Shown here in pieces: positions 26,154 through 34,986 of a stretch of DNA of 64,000 bases. The translations under genes and the position numbers were made by a program. The stretch's first letter is position 1, and each line of letters begins with the position of its first letter. This DNA comes from JBCBWG01 sp964579305 (GTDB lineage Bacteria > Pseudomonadota > Alphaproteobacteria > Rhizobiales > Hyphomicrobiaceae), in NCBI GenBank assembly GCA_964579305.1, contig CAZOGY010000002.1, positions 1-64,000 on the forward strand. Reading direction: 5' to 3'. The notes under the pieces are model-generated. The model had not been told where the DNA came from, did not search any database, and worked only from the letters and a program-made list of their open reading frames with translations.

Positions 26154-27575
26154 ATGGGCAAGCCAACCGGATTTCTGGAAATCGAACGCGTTGATCGCGG
26201 GTACAAACCTGTCGAAGAGCGCACTCGGCATTGGAACGAATTCGTTGTCCCACTGCCGGAAGACGGTGTGCGCAAGCAGGCTGCGCGCTGTATGGATTGT
26301 GGCATTCCGTTTTGTCATCAGGGCTGTCCGGTGAATAACCAGATCCCCGATTGGAATGACCTCGTTTATAAAAACGACTGGAAACGCGCGGCACTGAACC
26401 TGCACTCGACGAATAACTTTCCCGAAGTGACAGGTCGGATTTGCCCAGCACCGTGCGAGGCTGCCTGCACGCTGAACATCGAAGACATTCCAGTTACGAT
26501 CAAAACGATTGAATGTGCGATTGCCGACCGGGCGTTTGAAGAAGGCTGGATCACGCCGCAGCCGCCAGAAACCAAGACTGGCAAACGCGTTGCGGTGATC
26601 GGGTCTGGCCCCGCGGGCATGGCGGCCGCCCAGCAGTTGGCCCGCGTGGGCCATGACGTGGATGTCTATGAGAAAAACGCACGACCTGGTGGGTTGATGA
26701 CGTATGGCATTCCCGATTTCAAAATGGAAAAAGACGTGATTGCCCGGCGCGTGACGCAAATGGAAGCGGAAGGTGTCACGTTCCATTGCGGGGTTCATGT
26801 CGGGAAAGATAAGGCAATCGATGAATTGGTTGCTGATTATGATGCAGTTCTGCTTGCCGGAGGTGCAGAAAAACCGCGGAATCTGCCGGTTCCAGGACGG
26901 GATCTGGACGGAATCCATTTCGCGATGGATTTCCTGCCGCAGCAAAATCGCCGTGTCGCAAATGAGCAGTTGCGGGCCGACAAAACCGTCGAAACCGCTG
27001 AGGGCCGCAATGTTGTTGTGATTGGCGGTGGCGACACCGGTTCGGACTGTATCGGAACGTCTTTCCGTCATGGCGCAAAAAGCGTCACGCAGCTTGAAAT
27101 CATGCCGTTGCCGCCGGAAAAAGAAAACAAGGACCTGACGTGGCCGCACTGGCCATTGAAGCTGCGGACCTCAACGTCGCAAGCTGAAGGGGCTGAACGC
27201 GATTTTTCGGTGAACACCAAGCGCTTCGAAGGCGAAAATGGCCGGGTGACGAAGCTGGTTTGCTGCAAGGTCGATCAGCACTTCAAAGAGGTTCCCAATA
27301 CTGAGTTTGAGATTCCAGCAGACTTGGTGTTGTTGGCGATGGGCTTTGTCGCACCGGTCAACGAGGGCCTTGCTGACGCGCTCGGGCTCGAATTGGACCC
27401 GCGCAACAACGTCAAAGCGGACGAGATTTCCTACGCGACATCGCATCCCAAGGTCTTTGCCGCCGGTGATATGCGTCGCGGTCAGTCGCTTGTCGTTTGG
27501 GCGATCCGGGAAGGGCGGCAGGCCGCGCACGCGATCGACAAGGCGTTGATGGGTGCGACCGTCCTGCCGCGCTGA
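26154..27575 (+). CDS. gltD: glutamate synthase (NADPH) small subunit
   Basis: 473 aa from ATG 26154, after ACAGGAAAC. The N-terminal cysteines for the two [4Fe-4S] clusters are present: CMDCGIPFCHQGCP (Cys46, 49, 54, 58) and ICPAPCEAAC (Cys97, 101, 105). The FAD-binding GSGPAGMAAAQQLA and NADPH-binding VIGGGDTGSDCIGT motifs follow, and the C-terminus has VFAAGDMRRGQSLVVWAI. GltD takes electrons from NADPH and passes them to GltB for glutamate formation. The gltBD transcript probably ends at the strong terminator at 27887-27913. Confidence 0.97.
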   Translation: MGKPTGFLEIERVDRGYKPVEERTRHWNEFVVPLPEDGVRKQAARCMDCGIPFCHQGCPVNNQIPDWNDLVYKNDWKRAALNLHSTNNFPEVTGRICPAPCEAACTLNIEDIPVTIKTIECAIADRAFEEGWITPQPPETKTGKRVAVIGSGPAGMAAAQQLARVGHDVDVYEKNARPGGLMTYGIPDFKMEKDVIARRVTQMEAEGVTFHCGVHVGKDKAIDELVADYDAVLLAGGAEKPRNLPVPGRDLDGIHFAMDFLPQQNRRVANEQLRADKTVETAEGRNVVVIGGGDTGSDCIGTSFRHGAKSVTQLEIMPLPPEKENKDLTWPHWPLKLRTSTSQAEGAERDFSVNTKRFEGENGRVTKLVCCKVDQHFKEVPNTEFEIPADLVLLAMGFVAPVNEGLADALGLELDPRNNVKADEISYATSHPKVFAAGDMRRGQSLVVWAIREGRQAAHAIDKALMGATVLPR

Positions 27576-27613
27576 TCGATCGACTGGCAGGCGCACAGGA
27601 CCGAGCACAGCTC

Positions 27614-27780
27614 AAGCGTGTCGCCTGAAATGCGCCTCGGTTCAGCTCTGTTGCCCTCACGGGCCGTTGGCCTTCCGCGGGGGCGGGGCCGTTTTCGTGT
27701 CGATGTTTCGAACACGAACATCGACGGCCCGGGCCGGTTTGCGGCCTTGGGGCGTGGATCCGATTGGATGCGACATGCAT
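27614..27780 (+). repeat. structured dispersed repeat, copy 2 (167 bp)
   Basis: It matches 18675-18840 almost throughout. The core hairpin/pseudoknot segment from TTTTCGTG to CATCGA is identical in both copies, as are the terminal AAGCGTGTCGC and GATGCGACATGCAT. In the small left hairpin, GGCCC of copy 1 is GGCCT here, which still pairs through a G-U wobble in RNA. This copy lies 38 bp after gltD, between gltD and the convergent DUF459 gene, and is followed at once by a further set of hairpins. Confidence 0.85.
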
Positions 27781-27913
27781 GAGCGCATCATGTTGGAGAT
27801 AGAGCATCATCCGATCTGTGGATCGCAAAGCGACCCCGTAAGATCGGATATCGCTCTGGGCCCGAGCGAAGCATGACATTGCACTGGCCCGGCCGTCTCG
27901 CCGGGCTTTTTTT
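27781..27913 (+). ncRNA. candidate structured small RNA or gltD 3' trailer
   Basis: Three hairpins follow one another and end in a U-run. The first is ATCCGATCT (27809-27817) with AGATCGGAT (27841-27849), a 9-bp stem whose loop holds a smaller stem TCGC-AAA-GCGA. The second is TCGCTC/GAGCGA (27851-27856 and 27864-27869). The third is the terminator GCCCGGC/GCCGGGC at 27887-27906. There is no credible reading frame. The order of folded domains with a terminator is what a free-standing sRNA looks like, but the same region would also be the 3' end of the gltBD message. No known sRNA family was recognised. Confidence 0.35.
27887..27913 (+). terminator. rho-independent terminator (gltBD or sRNA)
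   Basis: GCCCGGC-CGTCTC-GCCGGGC is a 7-bp GC stem with a 6-nt loop, followed directly by seven T residues. It is oriented to stop plus-strand transcription from gltBD, 312 bp after the gltD stop. It is not bidirectional, since no T-run lies on the other side. Confidence 0.88.
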
Positions 27914-27956
27914 GTTCTCGCTCCCCCCTCAACGGGTTCGCGCGCGAGGTGTGCGT

Positions 27957-29438
27957 TCAAAAGCGGGCCGGGTTTTGCTCCGGCAACGGCGGTCCGGTCC
28001 AGCCCGGCGGCAAATAGGAGGCTGGTGCGCGCGGTCTGCCAGCCGCGCCGATCGCCGCTGGGCCACCCGCCAGAATGGGCTCTTCTTCCAGCTCGGCCTG
28101 CGGCGGGGCGATCAAGACAACAGGTCTCGGGCGCGGCCAGGCGGTATCATCAGCCCGATTGTCGCGCGGCGTGAGACGTTCGCCCTTGGCCCACACCTTG
28201 AAAAACGGCATCTGCGTCGGCGCGACCTTTGAGCGGACAACGGCCAATTGGGAATTCGGCGCTGGCGTCACTGTGCCGAGAAGCGGCGGACCACCAGTGT
28301 TTGCGCTGAGCGAAACTTGATCGCCGAGTTGAACACCCCTGTCGGGCGATGAGCGCCGCGTTACCAGAGACACAATCGACTGGGACACGGCGGGCCTGAA
28401 GATCTTGATTTCGACAGGCGTGCGCGCACCCTCTTGTCCCGCTTTTGCGGGCACCTTCACGGTCACGGTTTCAGCTTGCAAACCGCTGTCGCCGGCACGC
28501 CCCGCACCAGCCGTCTGATTGGACTGGGCCCGCGTGCCGGTGATGATCTGCCAGGTGGAGCGCGGCGCTGGTCTGGCTTCCCGCTTTTTTTCGATCCGTT
28601 TGAGTTCCGCCGGGCTTCCGCGCAGTTCCACCATCCGCTCCGATTGCGCCTGACGCAAATCGCGCTCGATTTCTTGTTTCACGAAATGGGCCACCTTTTC
28701 GTAGCCCGCGGTCGTGAAGTTAACGCCATCCTTGCGCCGCAGAGAGCGGACCTCGCCCGCCAGATCAGGACCGTAGGGTGTGTATCCCCCGTTCTCACCG
28801 GCGAATGTCTCATAAATGTTGATGAACTTCATTCGGTTGCGCAGCGCCTGGTCCCGCACGATTTCGTTGATGGTTGCTGCATGCGCATTCGTGCGCGGGC
28901 CCCGCATGATCGGCAAGCCGACCCAGTAGACGGCCGCTTTACGCTTTTTCAGGGCCGTCATCAGGCGGCCAACGCGGATGGCATACCCGGGTTTCCAGTC
29001 CGCACTGCCGTATGGGACCCGTGCCCGGCCAGCCTCGCGCAGGCTGCCACGATCGCCGGTGCCGAGGATGACGACGGCGATATCGATCGGTAGGCGCGGC
29101 TCGCCGTTCTCAATTTCAAGAACAGTCTGATCCCAGCGTGACGAGATCAACGAGTTGATCGCCACCGTCGCGTTGGTCACGCGGACCCGCGGTTCGTCCG
29201 CGAGCAATCCCTCCAATGCGCTGCGCAAGCCCGTCCGCAAGCGATCGCCAAACACGTGCAGGCGGTAGACTTCGCCCTGCGGAAACGGTGTGACGTAGCT
29301 ATTGGTGGGCAGTTCACTGTCGATGGACTGCGCCGCAGACGACGTTGCGCCAGCAAAGGTGCCCATCAGCAAACTGACCGCACCCAGTGCCACCGCTGCG
29401 TGCCAGTGCGCGCATGCGGCAATCGCGTCGAGCCTCAT
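27957..29438 (-). CDS. DUF459 (SGNH-hydrolase-like) exported protein
   Basis: 493 aa with the start placed at ATG 29438, ten bases after GGAGG; ATG 29447 is too close to that SD, and the longer frame overlaps nothing conserved. A signal segment (AAVALGAVSLLMGTFAG) is visible. The DUF459 domain follows: VYRLHVFGDRLRTGL, then AVVILGTGDRGS, VYWVGLPIMRG, and DGVNFTTAGYEKVAHF, which supplies the Asp-x-x-Phe/His-like end of SGNH folds. In the first block the usual GDS nucleophile motif reads GDR, so the Ser is not in its normal place. The C-terminal third is Pro/Ala-rich. A role in envelope polysaccharide or peptidoglycan acylation is inferred from the family. Confidence 0.82.
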   Translation of the reverse strand: MRLDAIAACAHWHAAVALGAVSLLMGTFAGATSSAAQSIDSELPTNSYVTPFPQGEVYRLHVFGDRLRTGLRSALEGLLADEPRVRVTNATVAINSLISSRWDQTVLEIENGEPRLPIDIAVVILGTGDRGSLREAGRARVPYGSADWKPGYAIRVGRLMTALKKRKAAVYWVGLPIMRGPRTNAHAATINEIVRDQALRNRMKFINIYETFAGENGGYTPYGPDLAGEVRSLRRKDGVNFTTAGYEKVAHFVKQEIERDLRQAQSERMVELRGSPAELKRIEKKREARPAPRSTWQIITGTRAQSNQTAGAGRAGDSGLQAETVTVKVPAKAGQEGARTPVEIKIFRPAVSQSIVSLVTRRSSPDRGVQLGDQVSLSANTGGPPLLGTVTPAPNSQLAVVRSKVAPTQMPFFKVWAKGERLTPRDNRADDTAWPRPRPVVLIAPPQAELEEEPILAGGPAAIGAAGRPRAPASYLPPGWTGPPLPEQNPARF

Positions 29439-29508
29439 TGCGTTCATGCCTCCAAGGGCCAAATCGGTGTCCGCGAACAATCTCACAATTGCGACGCCGG
29501 GTTGGCGG

Positions 29509-30690
29509 TCACTGCGTACGCGCCTGCGACACGGCGTTGAGCAGGGCCGGATCCGGGTAGCCATCAACACGGACGCCCAATTGCTGCTGAAACCCGCGAA
29601 TCGCTGCGATCGATTTTGGCCCCAGAATGCCATCGATGCCGCCAGTGTCCCAGCCGAGATCCACAAGATGTGATTGCAGCGTGCGAATGTCATCACGGCT
29701 CAAGGCGTCACGCGATGCGCGCCAGGCAACGGACGGGACTTCTCGACCTTGAAACCGTTCCGCCAGCAGGCCAACAGACAGCGCGTAGGGGATGGCACGG
29801 TTGTAAGCCAGAAGCGCATCGAAATTGTCTGACACGAGAAATGTGGGATAGCCCGCGCCTTCGGGCAGCAGCAGCCGGAACGCGCTTGCGCCAGGAGACG
29901 GCACACCCGCTTCCCAGTCGGATGGAACGTGCTGCGGGGCGGCGCCCGCAGAGCGCCAAGCCTCAAGTGTGCGCCGCTCCTCGGGCGCTGCCGATGCATA
30001 ATCGAACGCGGGCGGCAGCACGACTTCGACCCCCCAGGTCAAGCCGGCCTGCCAGCCCGACGCCAAAAGATAATTGGCTGCCGAACCCAGTGCGTCGGCC
30101 GCACTGGCGCGCAGGTCTGCCGTCCCGTCGCCGTCCACATCAACCGCAAACCGCAACGCCGTTGTGGGCATGAACTGGGTCTGTCCGAACGCGCCGGCCC
30201 ACGATCCGGTCAGGTCTTGCGGATCGATGGCGTTGGCATGCGCGTAGGTGATCGCCGCGACACATTCGGCTTCCCAGAACGTTGCGCGGCGCCCACCGGC
30301 CGCAGCCAACGTCGCAAGTGCCGCCACGGTCGGGACCGTTCCGGTAGACGCGCCAAAATTTGTCTCAATGCCCCAGATCGCGGCTAAGATGTTGCGGGGG
30401 ACGGCAAATCGGGTTTCCAGCGCTGCAAACATCTCGGCATTATCGTCGAGCGCGGCGCAGCCGTTTGCAATGCGCGTGTCGCTCAATACAGCCGTGACGT
30501 AAGAGCCGGGCGTGCGGACATGCTCTGGTTGCCTGTCGCTGGCAACAAGCACGTCCGCGTTGGGCGCTAATCCGGCGACGGCGGCGGATGCGGCGTCGCG
30601 AGACAATCCAGCATCGATCGCGGCGGATTTGACGCGCGCAACGACCGCGGCAAAACTCTGCGCATCCGGCATTGGCGTTTGCACGGACAT
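29509..30690 (-). CDS. MltB-like lytic murein transglycosylase with C-terminal peptidoglycan-binding domain
   Basis: 393 aa from ATG 30690, with GGAG five bases upstream. The transglycosylase domain (about 10-310) contains the catalytic Glu in AAIWGIETNFGAS, then SWAGAFGQTQFMPT and the calcium-site-like DVDGDGTADLR. The C-terminal PG_binding_1 domain (about 330-393) has LQSHLVDLGWDTGGIDGILG. The enzyme cleaves the glycan strand with formation of anhydromuramic acid. Neither this start nor the 13-residue longer frame encodes a signal peptide or lipobox, which is odd for a periplasmic enzyme. Confidence 0.88.
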   Translation of the reverse strand: MSVQTPMPDAQSFAAVVARVKSAAIDAGLSRDAASAAVAGLAPNADVLVASDRQPEHVRTPGSYVTAVLSDTRIANGCAALDDNAEMFAALETRFAVPRNILAAIWGIETNFGASTGTVPTVAALATLAAAGGRRATFWEAECVAAITYAHANAIDPQDLTGSWAGAFGQTQFMPTTALRFAVDVDGDGTADLRASAADALGSAANYLLASGWQAGLTWGVEVVLPPAFDYASAAPEERRTLEAWRSAGAAPQHVPSDWEAGVPSPGASAFRLLLPEGAGYPTFLVSDNFDALLAYNRAIPYALSVGLLAERFQGREVPSVAWRASRDALSRDDIRTLQSHLVDLGWDTGGIDGILGPKSIAAIRGFQQQLGVRVDGYPDPALLNAVSQARTQ

Positions 30691-30776
30691 GACGTCTCCA
30701 TCCCGTTCGTAGCCCGAGAAAAGCCGCATGCGGCGGGAGACGTATGCCGGATTTTGAGCGCGTCGGCTATGTCGAT

Positions 30777-31769
30777 TTAGCCAGCTTTGCGGGCTGCTGT
30801 GATTGCGGCTTCCCAGTCAAGGGCGTGGCGGACAATGGTGTCCAGGTCATCAAGGCGCGGTACCCAGCCAAGCTGTTGGCGCACTTTCTGTGACCGCGCG
30901 ACGATGGCTGCGGGATCGCCGGGCCGCCGCTCGGCGAGATCGACTGGGAAATCGACCCCGGACACGCGTTTGACTGCATCGATGACTTCGCGAACTGAAT
31001 AGCCGCGCTCATACCCACAATTGAAAACGTCGGCGCCGCCGCCCTTGCGCAGGTGGTCCAACGCGGCGAGATGCGCAGCGGCAAGGTCGGTCACGTGGAT
31101 GTAGTCGCGCACGCAGGTGCCATCGTCGGTGGGGTAGTCCGTGCCGTAAATTGCCATGCGCTCGCGCTTGCCCAACGCGGTCTCGGCGGCAACCTTGATC
31201 AGGTGGGTTGCTTGCGGGGTCGATTGGCCGGACCGGCCTTCGGGGTCAGCGCCGGCAACGTTGAAATAGCGCAGGATGGCATAGCGCAACGACGTGGCTT
31301 GCGTGACGTCGCGCAGCATCTGCTCGGTCATGAGCTTTGAAGCGCCGTACGGCGAAATCGGCCGCAGGATTGCGTCCTCGCCAACAGGGTTGGCGTCGGG
31401 CATGCCGTAGACAGCAGCGGTCGAGGAAAAAATGAACGTGTCAACGCCGCAATCGACCGCGGCTTCGATCAGGTTTCGTGAGTTGGCGGTATTATTCCGA
31501 TAATACTTGAGCGGGTTGGCTACTGATTCAGGAACGATAATCGATCCGGCAAAATGGATGATCGCGGTGACGCCATGCTGCTTGATCGTCTCAGCGGCCA
31601 AGGCAACATCACCCACGTCGCCAATGATCAGTGGCACATCGCCAGGAACGGCCTCGCGGAACCCGGTCGACAGGTTGTCCAGCACGACGACCGGTTCGCC
31701 GCGGTCGCGCAGCGCTAACACCATGTGCGAGCCAATGTATCCCGCGCCGCCAGTGACCAATACTGTCAA
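30777..31769 (-). CDS. galE: UDP-glucose 4-epimerase
   Basis: 330 aa from a TTG start at 31769, preceded by GGGAGAG with 7 bases of spacing; in-frame ATGs further upstream would add a leader foreign to the family. GGAGYIG (7-13) binds NAD. Ser116/Thr117 in FSSTAAVYG and Tyr141/Lys145 in SPYGASKLM form the catalytic set. Other GalE blocks are HFAGSIIVPES, YFNVAGAD, and DGTCVRDYIHVTDLA. It interconverts UDP-glucose and UDP-galactose for surface polysaccharides. The neighbours (outer-membrane barrel, kdsD) fit an envelope role. Confidence 0.96.
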   Translation of the reverse strand: MTVLVTGGAGYIGSHMVLALRDRGEPVVVLDNLSTGFREAVPGDVPLIIGDVGDVALAAETIKQHGVTAIIHFAGSIIVPESVANPLKYYRNNTANSRNLIEAAVDCGVDTFIFSSTAAVYGMPDANPVGEDAILRPISPYGASKLMTEQMLRDVTQATSLRYAILRYFNVAGADPEGRSGQSTPQATHLIKVAAETALGKRERMAIYGTDYPTDDGTCVRDYIHVTDLAAAHLAALDHLRKGGGADVFNCGYERGYSVREVIDAVKRVSGVDFPVDLAERRPGDPAAIVARSQKVRQQLGWVPRLDDLDTIVRHALDWEAAITAARKAG

Positions 31770-31868
31770 ATCGCTCTCCCGCGTATCAAAACTCGTGGTC
31801 CAGTCCGGCGCGTGGCCGTTGCAACGTTGATCCAGACGGCGCGACGGAGCCAAACGCCCTGGTTCAGT

Positions 31869-33575
31869 TTAGCGAGCCAAGCGTAAACCGAGCCGAAACA
31901 GGTGCTCGTCGTAGTCACCTGTTTCTTGCGATGTTGTAAAGTTCGTAAACCGATATTGGGCAAGCACGGTGGTCCACCGGTTCATGAGATATTCCAGGTC
32001 CAGGATAGCGCTGACCTCGGTCTCTTTCAGCGCGATGCCGGTGTAATCGCTTTGGGCAAAGCTGAGCGTGCCCGTGCCGATGAGATGGCGCCGGAACGCG
32101 TGACGCAGCGCAGCTTCAAACCGCCGCGCCTGCGCTCCCGGCGACCCTGCCGCCGTTGTGCTGACCAGATCCGTCTCCGCGCGCAGCAGTACCGTCGTCA
32201 GTCCGCTGATGCGCCAGGCAAGGTTGGCGTCGATCAAGAGGCCGCGGATCGGTTTAAGTCGGCGGTCATCGGTGCGTTGGCGGCCCAAGCCCAAGCCCAA
32301 CTGGCCGCGCAAGACCGCATCCGTATTGCCGAACGACAAACCGGTGCGCCAGCGCTCGCCGCGGCTATCTCGCAAGATCCCATCGTCCGGCGCTGCGCCA
32401 TAATCACGTCGGTTCAAAGCCAGCTCGGCGAACGCAAACAGCGTTGGTTTGAACTCCCAGCGGGCTCGCACGGCGATTTCACGTGCCCGTTCATCACGAT
32501 CGTCGTTGGCGATTTGTGCGCCGTCCGCATCCGCGGTGTCTGACACATCGCTCCGGCGCACGCCGCCACGCAGTTGCACGCGCAAACGATTGAACCTGTG
32601 GTTCAGTGCGACAAGTGCACGATCGTCGGTGACGTTCGCACGATCGCTTCCCAATGGTGATGCATCGACGCCGGAGCGGCTTTCCTGGGAGACGGTTCGT
32701 GCCACACGCGCTTCAAGGTTGGTTCGCCGGCGCACGTCAATGCGCCCGCGTGCTTCAATGTCATAGCGCCGGGTTTCTTCGGATCGGAAATTCTGAAATC
32801 GCGAGGCGGCACCACCGGCGCGCAGCTCCAACGCGTGCACCCGCCAGTTGGACACCACCCGTAACTGCGGCAGGACCTCAACGGCGCGATCGCTATCAGC
32901 AGTCTCGGATTTCAGGACATTTGATGTTGCGAACGCAGCCCAGGTGACCTGCGGCAGCACGACAAAGCTGCCAAAGCGGATGCCGGCCGGCTGCAGCGGC
33001 GCAAAGCGAAACAATTGGCGCGGGCGTTCGCTGAGACGAGGTGTGACTTCGATTGCAAATGCTTGGGGGTCAAAACCGACCGGTGTCCCTGGCAAACGGA
33101 AGGCTGCGCGATCTTCCGGCAACCGCGCGTCGGGCGGCGGCTGTGTCTGTGCGCCAAGGGGCTGTGGCGTCGCGTCGGGGCTGAGGCTTGCGCCACGAAG
33201 CGTGTTGCGATCGCTGTTCGCGGTGTCGCGGATTTGCGTGCGCCAGGGTTCTGGCACCGCCGACACGCCGGCAGAAAAATCGGTGGCCCCATTCGACGGA
33301 CCGCGCAGGGAAGGCAACGCACTTGCTTGGGGCGGTTCGGTCGGGCGCAAGGGCAGGCCGCGGGTTCTCGGCACGACCGTCGTTCGCAATGGCGGCGGGG
33401 CAATGGTGGCTTGCGAGGGCACTTGTGCGCTTAAGGGCCTGCTTGATGCGGCAACAAAAAGCATGGCAAGGCCGAGCAGTGCGATGCGCGACCTCCGGCC
33501 GGCGCACGCAGGCGGCGCCGAAACGGACTGACTGCTGAGTATCAGGCGCGATTTGCCTGAGACGGCCGGTTGCAC
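31869..33575 (-). CDS. outer-membrane beta-barrel protein (polysaccharide-export-type)
   Basis: 568 aa from GTG 33575, with GAAGGGG upstream. The signal segment IALLGLAMLFVAASSRPLSAQ ends near residue 51, shown here by ALLGLAMLFVAASS and PLSAQ. A Pro/Thr/Arg-rich region to about 170 precedes the barrel, which is a long series of amphipathic strands with alternating Arg/Thr/Phe (for example WRVHALELRAGGAASRF and RWTTVLAQYRFTNFTTS). It ends DEHLFRLGLRLAR, not the classical aromatic C-terminus. This pattern fits the BBP2-type outer-membrane proteins often found with exopolysaccharide genes. It is 99 bp upstream of galE on the same strand. Confidence 0.75.
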   Translation of the reverse strand: MQPAVSGKSRLILSSQSVSAPPACAGRRSRIALLGLAMLFVAASSRPLSAQVPSQATIAPPPLRTTVVPRTRGLPLRPTEPPQASALPSLRGPSNGATDFSAGVSAVPEPWRTQIRDTANSDRNTLRGASLSPDATPQPLGAQTQPPPDARLPEDRAAFRLPGTPVGFDPQAFAIEVTPRLSERPRQLFRFAPLQPAGIRFGSFVVLPQVTWAAFATSNVLKSETADSDRAVEVLPQLRVVSNWRVHALELRAGGAASRFQNFRSEETRRYDIEARGRIDVRRRTNLEARVARTVSQESRSGVDASPLGSDRANVTDDRALVALNHRFNRLRVQLRGGVRRSDVSDTADADGAQIANDDRDERAREIAVRARWEFKPTLFAFAELALNRRDYGAAPDDGILRDSRGERWRTGLSFGNTDAVLRGQLGLGLGRQRTDDRRLKPIRGLLIDANLAWRISGLTTVLLRAETDLVSTTAAGSPGAQARRFEAALRHAFRRHLIGTGTLSFAQSDYTGIALKETEVSAILDLEYLMNRWTTVLAQYRFTNFTTSQETGDYDEHLFRLGLRLAR

Positions 33576-33823
33576 GCGTGTGCCCCTTCAAACATCTGCC
33601 TTCGCGAATGGCAAAACGCCGCCGACCGGCCCAGCTATCGACCGGTTCGGTTAACGGCCTGTTAAGCGCTATCCACGCTGCGGCGGTTGTGCATCACGCT
33701 TGGCGCTGTTTGGCTCCGCGTTTGCGTCTGCTAGAGACGGGCGTCACAAACGGCGCCAGCGCGGCATGGATGGGCCAAAGCGCCCGCAAGCGCCACGCAA
33801 GAACGTTGAGATGGTAGGAGCAA

Positions 33824-34861
33824 ATGGCGACAGCGAAGCTTAAGTCAGGGACCGAAGCCAAGCGGACTTCGTCCCGTGCGCGGCTTTCGCCTGAGGCCCG
33901 AAAGGCGATTGAAAGCGCAAAGCGAACGCTGAAACTTGAGGCGTCGGCCCTGGGTATGCTGCGTCAGGGGCTGACCGGCGATATGGCGGGTGATTTCGCC
34001 AAAGCCGTCGAAATCCTGCTCAACGCCTCAGGGCGGATTATTGTCACGGGCATGGGAAAGTCAGGCCACGTCGGCCAGAAGATCGCGGCGACATTTGCTT
34101 CGACAGGCTCACCGGCGTTTTTCGTGCACCCCTCGGAGGCCTCGCACGGTGATCTGGGAATGATCACGGCCGACGACGTCGTGCTGGCGTTGTCGAAATC
34201 CGGTGAGACGGTCGAGCTGAGCAATATCCTGACCTATGCCCGGCGGCGGGGGATCGCGCTCATTTCGATCACGGCGCGCACGCAATCGGCACTGGGTCGG
34301 GCGTCGACACTGGTCCTGCAATTACCGGATGCGGAAGAGGCGTGCCCGCACGGGCTTGCGCCGACCACATCGACAACCATGCAGCTTGCGATGGGTGATG
34401 CGCTTGCCGTGGCGCTGTTGGAGGCGCGGGGCTTCACCGCGCATGAATTCAAGGTGTTCCACCCCGGTGGTTCGCTGGGCGCACAACTGAGCTACGTCAA
34501 AGACGTCATGCACGCTGGCGATGATGTTCCGCTTGCACCCAAAGACATCGCCATGTCGGACGCCATCCTCGCCATGACGCAAAAATCCTTCGGCTGCCTT
34601 GGCATTGTTGATGGCAAGGGCAAGCTGGTGGGGATCGTCACCGACGGCGACTTGCGCCGGCATATGAAGCCCGATCTGCTTTCAGAGACGGCGGGCGGGA
34701 TCATGACGCGGAACCCGAAATCCATTGCCCCGGATGCCCTTGCGTCCGAAGCGTTGGACCTGATCAACAAGTCGCGCATTACCGCGCTGTTTGTCGTGGA
34801 GAACGGGAGACCGATTGGTATCGTCCACGTCCATGACTTGCTGCGTTCCGGTGTCGCGTAA
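33824..34861 (+). CDS. kdsD: arabinose-5-phosphate isomerase (KpsF/GutQ family)
   Basis: 345 aa. The N-terminal 40 residues are Lys/Ser-rich. The SIS domain (about 60-200) has GRIIVTGMGKSGHVGQKIAATF given in part (VTGMGKSGHVGQKIAAT), HPSEASHGDLGMI, LSKSGETVEL, and the conserved HPGGSLGAQL. Two CBS domains fill the C-terminus (MHAGDDVPL to GDLRRHM, and IMTRNPKSI to VHVHDLL). The enzyme converts ribulose-5-phosphate to arabinose-5-phosphate, the first step to Kdo for lipopolysaccharide. It is divergent from the barrel gene. AGGAG lies three bases before the ATG, a short spacing. Confidence 0.95.
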   Translation: MATAKLKSGTEAKRTSSRARLSPEARKAIESAKRTLKLEASALGMLRQGLTGDMAGDFAKAVEILLNASGRIIVTGMGKSGHVGQKIAATFASTGSPAFFVHPSEASHGDLGMITADDVVLALSKSGETVELSNILTYARRRGIALISITARTQSALGRASTLVLQLPDAEEACPHGLAPTTSTTMQLAMGDALAVALLEARGFTAHEFKVFHPGGSLGAQLSYVKDVMHAGDDVPLAPKDIAMSDAILAMTQKSFGCLGIVDGKGKLVGIVTDGDLRRHMKPDLLSETAGGIMTRNPKSIAPDALASEALDLINKSRITALFVVENGRPIGIVHVHDLLRSGVA

Positions 34862-34986
34862 AACGCCTCATGGGCGATGTTGCCCCGCCCCGATGCCGAC
34901 ATGGCATGGCACGAAACGCGCGTCGGAAGCGGCCTACTGGGGATGATTGGGACACCGAACCGACCGCAGGACGCCGCGCGCCTCCC

